Shown: piece by piece, positions 8,630 to 16,760 of the stretch
Layout of the letters: every line of letters begins with the position of its first letter
Numbering within the stretch: position 1 is the stretch's first letter
From: a bacterium
GTDB taxonomy: Bacteria > Bacillota > Clostridia > Lachnospirales > Lachnospiraceae
DNA: 64,000 nucleotides
Assembly (NCBI GenBank): GCA_023664305.1
Contig: JAMPFT010000001.1
Span: 42,400 to 106,399, forward strand
Direction of reading: 5' to 3'
Notes under the pieces: generated by a model
Seen by the model: the letters and a program-made list of their open reading frames with translations, nothing else
Told to the model about the DNA's origin: nothing
Databases searched by the model: none
Program-made: the position numbers and the translations under genes

Positions 8630-8774
8630 AATCATTAAGGTTAAACAGAGTCAGCCCACTTAGCAACATAGCAACACAAAGAGTCTTGCAGAATTTCAAA
8701 AACTGCCTTATAATAACTTTGTGTGTATCCGCGGACTATTTCTGCATTGTGTGGTACTCAGACTACCATCCTTG

Positions 8775-8800
8775 CCGTAAGGAGTTGCAGCTCCTTACGG
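8775..8800. repeat. Perfect 10-bp inverted repeat in the leader
   Basis: CCGTAAGGAG (8775-8784) and CTCCTTACGG (8791-8800) form a perfect hairpin with a six-base loop. It overlaps the stop codon of a 13-codon minus-strand frame (8795-8836). It is not followed by a T run, so it is unlikely to be a terminator. Confidence 0.7.
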
Positions 8801-8850
8801 TGGGTACACCGTTTCGTCCCTGATATTCTCAAACATAATGTTACCATAAC

Positions 8851-8961
8851 TTAATGAGTTGCGCAAGTAGCAAAATTGCGTTGTTTCAAACCCAAAAGCG
8901 CAGAAAACTGTCTGTCCCGCAGTTTTCCCGCTTTCTGGCACACCAGAAATGTACCCTCCAT
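8851..8961 (-). CDS. Possible short leader peptide
   Basis: A 36-codon frame (ATG 8961, stop 8851) lies early in the long transcript that leads to the zinc-ribbon gene. The ATG itself has no ribosome site, but GGAGGG just inside the frame is well spaced from an in-frame GTG at 8943, giving a 30-residue peptide ending RNFATCATH. A second frame of 13 codons follows (8795-8836). Both could be leader peptides whose translation affects the downstream hairpins. Coding is not proven. Confidence 0.3.
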   Translation of the reverse strand: MEGTFLVCQKAGKLRDRQFSALLGLKQRNFATCATH

Positions 8962-9047
8962 AAATCTAAAGGCTTGCATGTATAGAACACACAAGCCCGT
9001 TCGCTATCTAATAGAAACCAGTTTCGAAAAACCAATTTCTAAGTGTT

Positions 9048-9076
9048 ATTATATGCAAGTATAGATAAAAAGTCAA
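9048..9076 (-). promoter_or_regulatory. Strong promoter of the zinc-ribbon leader transcript
   Basis: On the minus strand TTGACT (9071-9076), a 17-base spacer and a perfect TATAAT (9048-9053). The first annotated protein start downstream on this strand is at 8444, giving a leader of roughly 600 nt. Nothing else nearby would use it. Confidence 0.75.
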
Positions 9077-9209
9077 CATTTTGCAACTAAATTTCAATTT
9101 TTCTTAACTTTCAGTTTCCATTTATTGCATCTCTGCTTTATTCTCCTGTATTTTACTATCTTACTATAAAAATGAGTGCTACATTTGAGTGCTATACGAG
9201 TGCTACTTG

Positions 9210-9287
9210 GGTACTACGAACTCCCATTTATTCAAGTCCGTAAATTGCTTAAACCCTTGAATCCGCATGGATTCAGGCCTTTCCTAT
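9210..9287. repeat. Right copy of a diverged direct repeat (R2)
   Basis: This matches 7646-7722 over about 75 bases. It contains an internal palindrome (TGAATCC-GCAT-GGATTCA, 9258-9275). It is preceded by three copies of GAGTGCTA at 13-14 base spacing (9174-9206). On the minus strand it reads as an open stretch ending at a TAG, and the R1 copy has the same reading with an internal stop. This suggests both are remnants of the 3' end of related genes or element ends. Confidence 0.55.
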
Positions 9288-9368
9288 TTCCTCGTGGTTG
9301 GTGCGCAAAATGCGTCTCTGCCGCCCCTACCACCAGTCTCACGGCAAAAATACGTCTATATTATGTGT

Positions 9369-9404
9369 AAAAGCACCATAATTCATAAGAATCACGGTGC
9401 TTTT
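9369..9404 (-). terminator. Intrinsic terminator after the GGGtGRT gene
   Basis: AAAAGCACC (9369-9377) pairs with GGTGCTTTT (9396-9404). Both flanks are A/T rich, so it can work on the minus strand just downstream of the stop at 9450. Confidence 0.75.
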
Positions 9405-9449
9405 ATCTGTCTTTATATCCAATTTTTGTTGTTTTTCGTGATTCGGTTT

Positions 9450-10460
9450 TTAGAACTTTCCTTCTTTCGCGGCTTCCTCGATACTCACCGCCACAGCCAC
9501 GGTAGCGCCGACCATCGGGTTATTGCCCATACCAATGAGTCCCATCATCTCAACATGGGCGGGAACGGAGGAAGAGCCTGCGAACTGCGCGTCGGAGTGC
9601 ATACGTCCCAGTGTGTCGGTAAAGCCGTAGGATGCAGGGCCCGCCGCCATGTTGTCGGGATGCAGGGTACGTCCGGTTCCGCCGCCGGAGGCAACGGAGA
9701 AGTACTTCTTGCCCGCCTCGGTTCTCTCCTTCTTGTAAGTACCTGCGACGGGATGCTGGAATCTGGTGGGGTTGGTGGAGTTGCCGGTGATGGATACGTC
9801 CACGTTCTCCTTCCACATGATCGCCACGCCCTCGGGAACGCTGTTTGCGCCGTAGCAGTTTACCTTGGAGCGAAGTCCCTCGGAATAAGGGATTCTCTCG
9901 ATCTCCTTTACCGTATTGGTATAGGGGTCATACTCAGTCTCCACGAAGGTAAAGCCGTTGATCCGGGAAATGATCTTTGCGGCATCCTTTCCGAGACCGT
10001 TTAAGATAACGCGCAGAGGCTTCTGGCGAACCTTGTTCGCTTTCTCGGCGATACCGATCGCGCCCTCCGCAGCGGCAAAGGATTCATGTCCCGCCAGGAA
10101 GCAGAAGCAGTCGGTATCCTCTTCCAGAAGCATCTTGCCCAGATTGCCGTGGCCCAAGCCCACCTTACGGGTATCCGCAACGGATCCGGGAATACAGAAC
10201 GCCTGAAGGCCCTCGCCGATCGCGGCGGCAGCGTCCGCCGCCTTGCGGCAGCCCTTCTTGATCGCGATCGCTGCGCCTACGGTGTATGCCCAGCATGCAT
10301 TTTCAAAGCAGATGGGCTGGATCTTCTTTACCTGCTCGTATACGTCAAGGCCCGCGTCCTTCGTAATCTTCTCCGCTTCTTCGATAGAGGAGATACCGTA
10401 GCTGTTCAGTACAGCATTGATCTTATCAATACGTCTTTCATATGATTCAAATAAAGCCAT
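9450..10460 (-). CDS. GGGtGRT protein, function unknown
   Basis: A 336-residue soluble protein that carries the family's namesake motif (GGGTGRTLHPDNMAAGPA, about residues 253-270). Gly/Ala-rich blocks precede and follow it (GCRKAADAAAAIGEGLQA and GNNPMVGATVAVAVSIEEAA). No signal peptide or membrane segment is present. The family is widespread in anaerobic Firmicutes, nearly always next to a NifU-like protein as here (27 bases downstream of 10487), and has no established biochemical role that I know of. The pairing suggests metal-cluster chemistry or a cluster-dependent enzyme. The family call is sure and the function is open. Confidence 0.85.
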   Translation of the reverse strand: MALFESYERRIDKINAVLNSYGISSIEEAEKITKDAGLDVYEQVKKIQPICFENACWAYTVGAAIAIKKGCRKAADAAAAIGEGLQAFCIPGSVADTRKVGLGHGNLGKMLLEEDTDCFCFLAGHESFAAAEGAIGIAEKANKVRQKPLRVILNGLGKDAAKIISRINGFTFVETEYDPYTNTVKEIERIPYSEGLRSKVNCYGANSVPEGVAIMWKENVDVSITGNSTNPTRFQHPVAGTYKKERTEAGKKYFSVASGGGTGRTLHPDNMAAGPASYGFTDTLGRMHSDAQFAGSSSVPAHVEMMGLIGMGNNPMVGATVAVAVSIEEAAKEGKF

Positions 10461-10486
10461 TTTCCTGTCCTCCTTTATCCTTTTTC

Positions 10487-11179
10487 TTATTCTTTCCTGG
10501 GATCGATGATCTTTACGGCGTCCGCAACGCGGCCATACTGGCCCTTTGCCTTCTCGTACGCGGTGTTGGGATCGTCGCCCTTTTTGATGAAGTCGGTCAT
10601 CTTGCCAAGGCTTACAAACTCGTAGCCGATGATCTGATCGTCCTTGTCAAGCGCGATGCCGGTAACATAGCCTTCCGCCATTTCCAGATAACGGGGGCCT
10701 TTCTTCAGCGTGCCGTACATGGTTCCCACCTGACTTCTTAAGCCCTTGCCCAGATCCTCCAGCCCCGCGCCGATGGGCAGGCCTTCCTCGGAGAATGCGC
10801 TCTGGGTACGTCCGTAAACGATCTGCAGGAACAGCTCTCTCATAGCGGTATTGATGGCGTCGCACACAAGGTCGGTATTCAGCGCTTCCATAACGGTCAG
10901 ACCGGGAAGGATCTCCGCCGCCATCGCCGCGGAATGAGTCATGCCGGAGCAGCCGATGGTCTCGACAAGCGCCTCCTGAATAATGCCCTCTTTCACGTTC
11001 AAGGTCAGCTTACATGCGCCCTGCTGAGGAGCACACCAGCCTACGCCGTGTGTCAGACCGGAAATGTCTTCTACTCTCTTTGCCTGTACCCACTTTGCTT
11101 CTTCGGGGATCGGGGCGCAACCATGATGTACACCCTGAGCGACTGTACACATTTCTTCAACTTCCTTTGAATAAATCAT
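10487..11179 (-). CDS. NifU/IscU-like iron-sulfur scaffold family protein
   Basis: A 230-residue protein with the U-type scaffold core. It has a first cysteine region (HGVGWCAPQQGACKLTLNV), the conserved GCSGMTHSAAMAAEIL segment and a later helix-rich C-terminal extension of about 100 residues that ordinary SufU/IscU proteins lack. The start at 11179 follows a clear GAAAGGAG site. It is the first gene of a two-gene operon with the GGGtGRT protein. By family it would bind a nascent Fe-S cluster through its cysteines. Whether it is a general scaffold or a dedicated partner of the GGGtGRT protein cannot be decided here. Confidence 0.8.
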   Translation of the reverse strand: MIYSKEVEEMCTVAQGVHHGCAPIPEEAKWVQAKRVEDISGLTHGVGWCAPQQGACKLTLNVKEGIIQEALVETIGCSGMTHSAAMAAEILPGLTVMEALNTDLVCDAINTAMRELFLQIVYGRTQSAFSEEGLPIGAGLEDLGKGLRSQVGTMYGTLKKGPRYLEMAEGYVTGIALDKDDQIIGYEFVSLGKMTDFIKKGDDPNTAYEKAKGQYGRVADAVKIIDPRKE

Positions 11180-11398
11180 GTGAAATCTCCTTTCAATTAT
11201 GTAAGTTATTATTTCTTCAATCTGATAATTGATAAAATAATATCATTCACTTAACATTTTCTCACACTTACCCTAAAAAATCCAGAGGTTTTTGCAAAAA
11301 AACGGAAATTGTGTCAATTCTTTTCTTTCGGTGGCATACCGTGCCGGTTTCTGGTATAATCAGAGAGTCAAAAATCCCACGGAAAGGATGAAAAACAG

Positions 11399-14300
11399 AT
11401 GGGCATTCAGATTTCTCTTGAAGGTATATGGGACTTCCGGCTGGATCCGGAAAAACAGGGGCTTCAGGCTCATTATGAGCTTGAGGATTTTGAAGATGTA
11501 ATCCGTCTCCCCGCCACGGTCTCCACGGCGCGCAAGGGCGTTCCCCACGGCAGGACGGACACCGGTTTTCTCACGGACCCTTACGAGATGAGCGGCTACA
11601 GCTGGTATCGCAGGGAAATCCCCCTGCCGTTTGAGGAAATCTCAGCGCTTTCGGGGAAATATATCGAGCTTACTCTGGAACGGACCAGAGTCTCCTATGT
11701 CTGGGTGGACGGCGTTTTTGCGGGCAGCTTTGACAGCTTTGCCGCGCCGCACCGCTATGACCTGACGGGACTGGTGAAGACACTCCGCCCCGTCGTGACC
11801 GTCATGATCTCCAACACCGACTACAAGATACCGGGAGGACATATGACCTCGCCGGACACGCAGACCAACTGGAACGGGATTCTGGGCGGTATTTTTCTGA
11901 ACATAAGGGAAGCCTTCCGTCTGGGCGCCATCGAGACCCTCTGTGAGTTGGAAGAGAAAACCGTCCTGCTTCAAATCCCCGTCCGCTTCGACGGGGCCGC
12001 GCCCCTGTCCGCCTGTATTCATGTTCTGCCTGTCCTTTTGCATCTGAAAGATATATATGCCGCGCCGGATCGGAATATCCCTGAAAATGCCCCGCTTGAG
12101 GAGCTTGTAGAGGAAAAGGCGCTGCCGGAGGAAAGCGTCTTTCTTCCCGTGACTCTTTCCCCCGGCTCCAATCTGTACTCCCTAAAGCTTGACCTTTCCG
12201 GATCCGGAATGCTCTGGGACGAGGAAGACCCTTACGTCTATCGCCTGACCGTCACGCTGTCGGCCGTGCAGGAGGATGTCGCTCAAAGGCTCTCCGGCAG
12301 CCCTGACGCTCCGGCAAACCGGCGTTCCCCGGAAAGCTTCCCTGCGTCGGAAAAGTCCCGGAGCCTGACGGAATCCTGCGCCCGGGAGGGTGACGAACGG
12401 ATTCCGTCAAAGGAAGCTCCTGCTTCAGATACCGTCTTCGTTTACACCGGTCTGCGCTCCTTTGCCGCCGACGGCATGTTCTTTTCGATCAACGGCAGAC
12501 GTACCTTCCTGCGCGGGAAACACGACGGTATGCTTTTTCCGGAAACAGGACACGCGCCCATGGATGTACACGGCTGGCTCCGTGCCATGAAAACCGTCAG
12601 GAATTACGGCATCAATCATTACCGCTTTCACACCTGCTGTCCGCCGGAAGCCGCATTCGTGGCGGCGGACCTTCTGGGAATCTATCTGCAGCCGGAGCTT
12701 CCCTTCTGGGGCACCTTCAACGGTCCGCAGGACGAGGGCTATAACGCCGAAGCACAGCTCTTTTTGGAGACGGAAGGCTTCCGGATGCTAAAGACCTTCG
12801 GAAACCATCCCTCCTATTGCATGATGTCTATGGGAAACGAGCTTTGGGGAAACGCTTCCGCCATCAATAATCTGCTGATGAAATATAAGGCTTTCCGCCC
12901 TCAGATTTTGTTTACCCAGGGCTCCAATAATTTTCAGTGGTCTCCCAATATCCAGCCCGGCGACGACTTTTTCTCCGGCGTGCGCTTTTCCCGGGACAGG
13001 CTGATCCGGGGTTCCTACGCTATGTGCGATAAACCCCAGGGACATATCCAGACCGCTCCGCCGGACGCCCGTTTTTGCTACGATAACGCCATCCTGCCGA
13101 CAGAGCCTCACTCCGAAGAGGACTCTTCTTCCGAACAAAATACCGTGGAGATCCAGCAGGGAACGGGCGTGCGGCGCGTAAAGCTGTCGGAGAGCCAAAC
13201 CGGGCTGGTTCCCTTCCTTCCCGTCGTCTCTCACGAGATCGGCCAGTACGAGACCTATCCCGATTTCTCTGAGATCGACTGTTATACCGGGGTGCTGAAG
13301 CCCCGCAATCTTCAGGAATTTAAGCGCCGTCTGGAGGAAAAGGGAATGCTTTCCCAGGCGGAGGATTTTTTCCGCAGCTCCGGCGCACTGGCTGCCGCCT
13401 GTTACAAGAGCGAGATAGAAACTGCTCTCCGCTCCCGCCTTCTCGCCGGTTTCCAGCTTCTCGATCTCCAGGACTTTACCGGACAGGGGACAGCCTTGGT
13501 GGGGATGCTGAACTCATTTTTAGAAAGCAAGGGGCTGATCTCGCCCGGGGAGTGGCGGCAGTTTTGTTCCGACGGCGTGCTTCTGGCCGAGTTTGACAGC
13601 TTTGTGGCGGTATCCGGTCAGGACTTTCCTTTTACGGCATCCCTGTGCTATTACCGCAGAAAGGGTCTGCCCGGCGGCCGTCTAAGCTGCGCGCTGACTT
13701 ACGGAGACAAAACAGTGGCCGAAATCGCCACGGGGACGCCTCCCGTCACGGAGAACGGGAAGCATGTTCTGGGGAATTTCTGTCTCAAGCTGCCGGAGCT
13801 GACCGCGCCCGCGGCCTTAAAACTGCGGATTTCCCTGGAGGGTACGGGCATGGAAAACAATTACGTCCTCTGGTGTTATCCCCGGCCGAAAGCTTGTTCC
13901 GCAGACAACGTCAGTCTGCGTTTCCGGGACGGCTCTCACGCCTGTCCCGAGGTGACTTCTCTGCCACAGCAAAAACAGACGCAGCAGCAGAACGCCGTCC
14001 TTCCCGGAACGGTTTCTCTGCCGCAGCAAGCGGACTGCGCCGTTTTATCCCGTCTGTCGGACTTATCCGGCCTTCCCCGTGAGACGAAGGCCTGCCTTTT
14101 GTTTCTTTCTCCGGAAGAAAACAAGGCTTCCCTTCCGGGAACCTACTGCACGGATTTCTGGTGCTATCCCATGTTCCGCAATATCTCCCTGAATATGCAT
14201 AAGGAAGTACCCGTCGGCACCATGGGACTGCTGATCCAAAAGGATCACGGGGCCTTGAAGTCCTTCCCCTGCGAGCGCTACAGCACGCCTCAGTGGTATT

Positions 14301-14617
14301 CCATCGTCACGGCTTCCCGCTCCACCGTATTGGACGGGACAGAGCTTCTCCCGATCGTCCAGACCATTGACAATTTTGAGAGAAACCACCGTCTGGGACT
14401 GCTCTATGAGCTCTATCTGCGGGATCTCGACTGCGGCGTTTTGGTCTGTACCTCAGACCTTCCCGGCCTCATCGAAAAAGGCCGTCCCGAGGCAGATGCT
14501 CTGCTGGACAGCCTTTTGGCTTATCTTCCCGCTTTGGCAAACCGCCGCGGGGAATGTTATTCCATAACTTTGCAGGACTTTACCGCCCTCTTAAGGGAAG
14601 CCCCTGAAGACCTTTAA
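11399..14617 (+). CDS. Glycoside hydrolase family 2 protein, cytoplasmic
   Basis: A 1072-residue protein with no signal peptide. Residues 1-190 are the GH2 sugar-binding jelly roll (SGYSWYRREIPLP, RVSYVWVDGVFAG). A TIM barrel follows from about residue 360 (FLRGKHDGMLFPETG, FHTCCPPEAAFVAADLLGI). The acid/base is probably Glu481 in SMGNELWG and the nucleophile Glu613 in SHEIGQYE. Between about residues 290 and 345 is a low-complexity Ser/Pro/Glu insertion. A TATAAT box lies at about 11357. It is the only plus-strand gene of the mannan cluster and faces the others. GH2 includes beta-mannosidases, beta-galactosidases and glucuronidases. Beta-mannosidase or beta-galactosidase fits the context, but specificity is not readable. 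Confidence 0.85.
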   Translation: MGIQISLEGIWDFRLDPEKQGLQAHYELEDFEDVIRLPATVSTARKGVPHGRTDTGFLTDPYEMSGYSWYRREIPLPFEEISALSGKYIELTLERTRVSYVWVDGVFAGSFDSFAAPHRYDLTGLVKTLRPVVTVMISNTDYKIPGGHMTSPDTQTNWNGILGGIFLNIREAFRLGAIETLCELEEKTVLLQIPVRFDGAAPLSACIHVLPVLLHLKDIYAAPDRNIPENAPLEELVEEKALPEESVFLPVTLSPGSNLYSLKLDLSGSGMLWDEEDPYVYRLTVTLSAVQEDVAQRLSGSPDAPANRRSPESFPASEKSRSLTESCAREGDERIPSKEAPASDTVFVYTGLRSFAADGMFFSINGRRTFLRGKHDGMLFPETGHAPMDVHGWLRAMKTVRNYGINHYRFHTCCPPEAAFVAADLLGIYLQPELPFWGTFNGPQDEGYNAEAQLFLETEGFRMLKTFGNHPSYCMMSMGNELWGNASAINNLLMKYKAFRPQILFTQGSNNFQWSPNIQPGDDFFSGVRFSRDRLIRGSYAMCDKPQGHIQTAPPDARFCYDNAILPTEPHSEEDSSSEQNTVEIQQGTGVRRVKLSESQTGLVPFLPVVSHEIGQYETYPDFSEIDCYTGVLKPRNLQEFKRRLEEKGMLSQAEDFFRSSGALAAACYKSEIETALRSRLLAGFQLLDLQDFTGQGTALVGMLNSFLESKGLISPGEWRQFCSDGVLLAEFDSFVAVSGQDFPFTASLCYYRRKGLPGGRLSCALTYGDKTVAEIATGTPPVTENGKHVLGNFCLKLPELTAPAALKLRISLEGTGMENNYVLWCYPRPKACSADNVSLRFRDGSHACPEVTSLPQQKQTQQQNAVLPGTVSLPQQADCAVLSRLSDLSGLPRETKACLLFLSPEENKASLPGTYCTDFWCYPMFRNISLNMHKEVPVGTMGLLIQKDHGALKSFPCERYSTPQWYSIVTASRSTVLDGTELLPIVQTIDNFERNHRLGLLYELYLRDLDCGVLVCTSDLPGLIEKGRPEADALLDSLLAYLPALANRRGECYSITLQDFTALLREAPEDL

Positions 14618-14662
14618 AACTTCTTGCGATTTACGCCTGCCCGGGCGGACCAAAAGCGCCTC

Positions 14663-15613
14663 TCAGCCCTTCTGCCCGGGCGGATTGGAAAGAATCAGCT
14701 CCATCCTGCCGCTTAACGACACCTCGGGCGTTCCGTTTGCGATCAGGAAATGATCTCCCTTTTTGACGGCCTGACCGTTGACCTGCCCTTCTCCCGAGAC
14801 GACGGTGGCAAGGAAAAACGGCGCGTCCGCCTCAAACCGCATTTCCCCGTTTAACGACACCTTCGCCACCCGGTAGTAATTACACAGGTAAAGCTCATTG
14901 ACCCGGTTTTCGGGCAGCTCCGCCGCCGACTTGACGCTGTCTTCGGCCGATTTTGCCGGAACCGTGATCACATCGATGCTTTGATCCACATGCAGCTGTC
15001 TCGGCTTACCGTTTGAAAGCCGGTCATAGTCGTAGACCCGATAGGTGATATCGCTGTTTTGCTGGGTCTCCAGGATCAGAAGCCCGCCCTTGATGGCATG
15101 CACGGTCCCCGGATCGATCTGGATAAAATCGCCCTTTTTCACAGGGATTTCCCGGATAAATTCGTTCCAGCGGCCTTCCCGGATCATGTCGGAAAGCTCT
15201 TTTTTCGTGCGCGCGTTATGTCCGATCACTAAAGACGCGCCTTCCGGGCAGTCCAGCACATACCAGCACTCTGTTTTTCCCAGGGAACCGTTCTCATGCA
15301 GTCCCGCGTAGGCATCGTCCGGGTGTACCTGAATGCTCAGATCCTCCTTCGCATCGATGATTTTTACCAGCAGGGGAAATCTGTCATATTTCAAGTTTCC
15401 GAAAAGCTCCGGATGCTCCCTCCAGAGGGTTGACAGCTTTTCTCCCGCATACTCCCCGCCGCGGACCGTTCCCTCCCCGTTGGGATGGGCTGAAATTCCC
15501 CAGCACTCGCCGATATCTTCCCCTTCCACAGAGTAGCTGAACTCTTCCCGCAGCCGGCTGCCGCCCCAGATATTATGGGTAAACACCGGATTTAAAAACA
15601 AAATCTGATCCAT
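14663..15613 (-). CDS. manA: Mannose-6-phosphate isomerase, type I
   Basis: A 316-residue cupin enzyme interconverting mannose 6-phosphate and fructose 6-phosphate. The start at 15613 is chosen because ACGGAGG precedes it; an upstream in-frame ATG has no such site. Zinc ligands are visible: Gln and His in IQVHPDDAY, Glu in GKTECWYVL and His in PGTVHAIKGG. The substrate-site block ETQQNSDITYRVYDYDR is intact. It is the last gene of the minus-strand mannan operon, 17 bases after the esterase gene. It would bring mannose into glycolysis, although phosphorolysis yields mannose 1-phosphate, which needs a phosphomannomutase not encoded here. Confidence 0.93.
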   Translation of the reverse strand: MDQILFLNPVFTHNIWGGSRLREEFSYSVEGEDIGECWGISAHPNGEGTVRGGEYAGEKLSTLWREHPELFGNLKYDRFPLLVKIIDAKEDLSIQVHPDDAYAGLHENGSLGKTECWYVLDCPEGASLVIGHNARTKKELSDMIREGRWNEFIREIPVKKGDFIQIDPGTVHAIKGGLLILETQQNSDITYRVYDYDRLSNGKPRQLHVDQSIDVITVPAKSAEDSVKSAAELPENRVNELYLCNYYRVAKVSLNGEMRFEADAPFFLATVVSGEGQVNGQAVKKGDHFLIANGTPEVSLSGRMELILSNPPGQKG

Positions 15614-15629
15614 CTTTTTGTAACCTCCG

Positions 15630-16679
15630 TCAGTTTTCCTCCCAGATATTTCCCAGCGACTCAATGTAGCCGCCAAGCTCCTCCGCCATCTTTTCCGCCT
15701 CCGGGATCCGGATATGTCCCGGCGTACCGCGGCCGTTTTGGCTGTAGAGGAAGTGGTGTACCCTAAGGCTGTCTATCTTTTCACAGACCTCCCGGATCGC
15801 CCGGTCCCAGGCTTCGTCATGCATCAGAACCGTGGTGGCAAGCACAAAATGCGCTTTAGGATACCGCTCTGACAGTTCCCGGACAAACGCCTCGTACCGC
15901 CTCTTCCAGTTTTGCGCCGCTTCGCCGTCCGGCTCCTCCGCCATATAATTTCGGGGATTCGCGTCGTTCTGGCCGATGGCCACCACAGCCACATGGGGCT
16001 GCCAGCGCGAAAAATCCCACTGCTTCACCGGACCCAGCTGCGGATGATACTGCAGCTTGTCATAGATGGACTCCATGCCGATATAATCCGGCGCGTGAAA
16101 CCATCCCGTTCCGTCAAGCAGCGCCGCGCCGCCCTGGGACGTGATATGAAGCTCCGCCTTCAGCCGTCTGGCCGCTATCCAGGAATAGGAATACCAGCTG
16201 TTGGAAAACTCCCCGTCATGCACGGGATCCGGTTTTCCCACGCAGTCCACCGCCTCGGACACCTCGCCGCAGGATACGCTGTCCCCAAAGACCTCCATAC
16301 GACGACGGGATATCTCGGAGAAAAACAGAAGTCCCGCGTCCCGCGCCAGTTCAAAGCCGTGGAAGACAAAATAATGACAGGCATCCATCCGCTTAAACAG
16401 CAAAAGCTCGTGCTCCCCGTCGGAAAGCCCCTTCCCCAGCGCATAGCTGTGGACTTTTGCATCCTGCGCCAAGGCAAATTTTCCCTGCTTCCCGTCCAGG
16501 ATATACCCCACATAATTGGTGGCGTAGCTCCTGCGGTTTGCAATCTCCACGGAAATACTTTTTCCCGTAAACTTAATCTTTACATAGCTTCCAGCGTAGA
16601 CAAATACCGGAGCTTTTGGGTCCTCAAAATCGATCCTGCCGCTGTAGCGCAGCAGTTCGTGATCCGCCTCCACTCTCAT
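15630..16679 (-). CDS. SGNH/GDSL carbohydrate esterase, CE2-like
   Basis: A 349-residue cytoplasmic protein. Residues 1-120 form a beta-sandwich (VFVYAGSYVKIKFTGKSIS, DGEHELLLFKR). An SGNH hydrolase follows, with block I FGDSVSCGE (nucleophile Ser near residue 133), a GQND block (VAIGQNDANPRNYM) and a late His (GHIRIPEAEKMAEEL). The two-domain order is that of carbohydrate esterase family 2. Such enzymes remove O-acetyl groups from mannan or xylan oligosaccharides inside the cell. The neighbours argue for acetylated manno-oligosaccharides. A GGGGGA ribosome site precedes the ATG. Confidence 0.85.
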   Translation of the reverse strand: MRVEADHELLRYSGRIDFEDPKAPVFVYAGSYVKIKFTGKSISVEIANRRSYATNYVGYILDGKQGKFALAQDAKVHSYALGKGLSDGEHELLLFKRMDACHYFVFHGFELARDAGLLFFSEISRRRMEVFGDSVSCGEVSEAVDCVGKPDPVHDGEFSNSWYSYSWIAARRLKAELHITSQGGAALLDGTGWFHAPDYIGMESIYDKLQYHPQLGPVKQWDFSRWQPHVAVVAIGQNDANPRNYMAEEPDGEAAQNWKRRYEAFVRELSERYPKAHFVLATTVLMHDEAWDRAIREVCEKIDSLRVHHFLYSQNGRGTPGHIRIPEAEKMAEELGGYIESLGNIWEEN

Positions 16680-16760
16680 GGCGGTTTCCCCCTTTTCCTT
16701 TTCCGCTTCGGGCGGCGTTTCGCCACCCGGTTCCCGTTTCTCAGAATCTGCGCACCTGCC

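Noticed and set aside
8750..8840. Hammerhead ribozyme or cyclic-di-GMP riboswitch, suggested by GACGAAAC and GGTAGTCTGAGTACC
   Set aside because: The conserved core elements are not in the required order or are missing.
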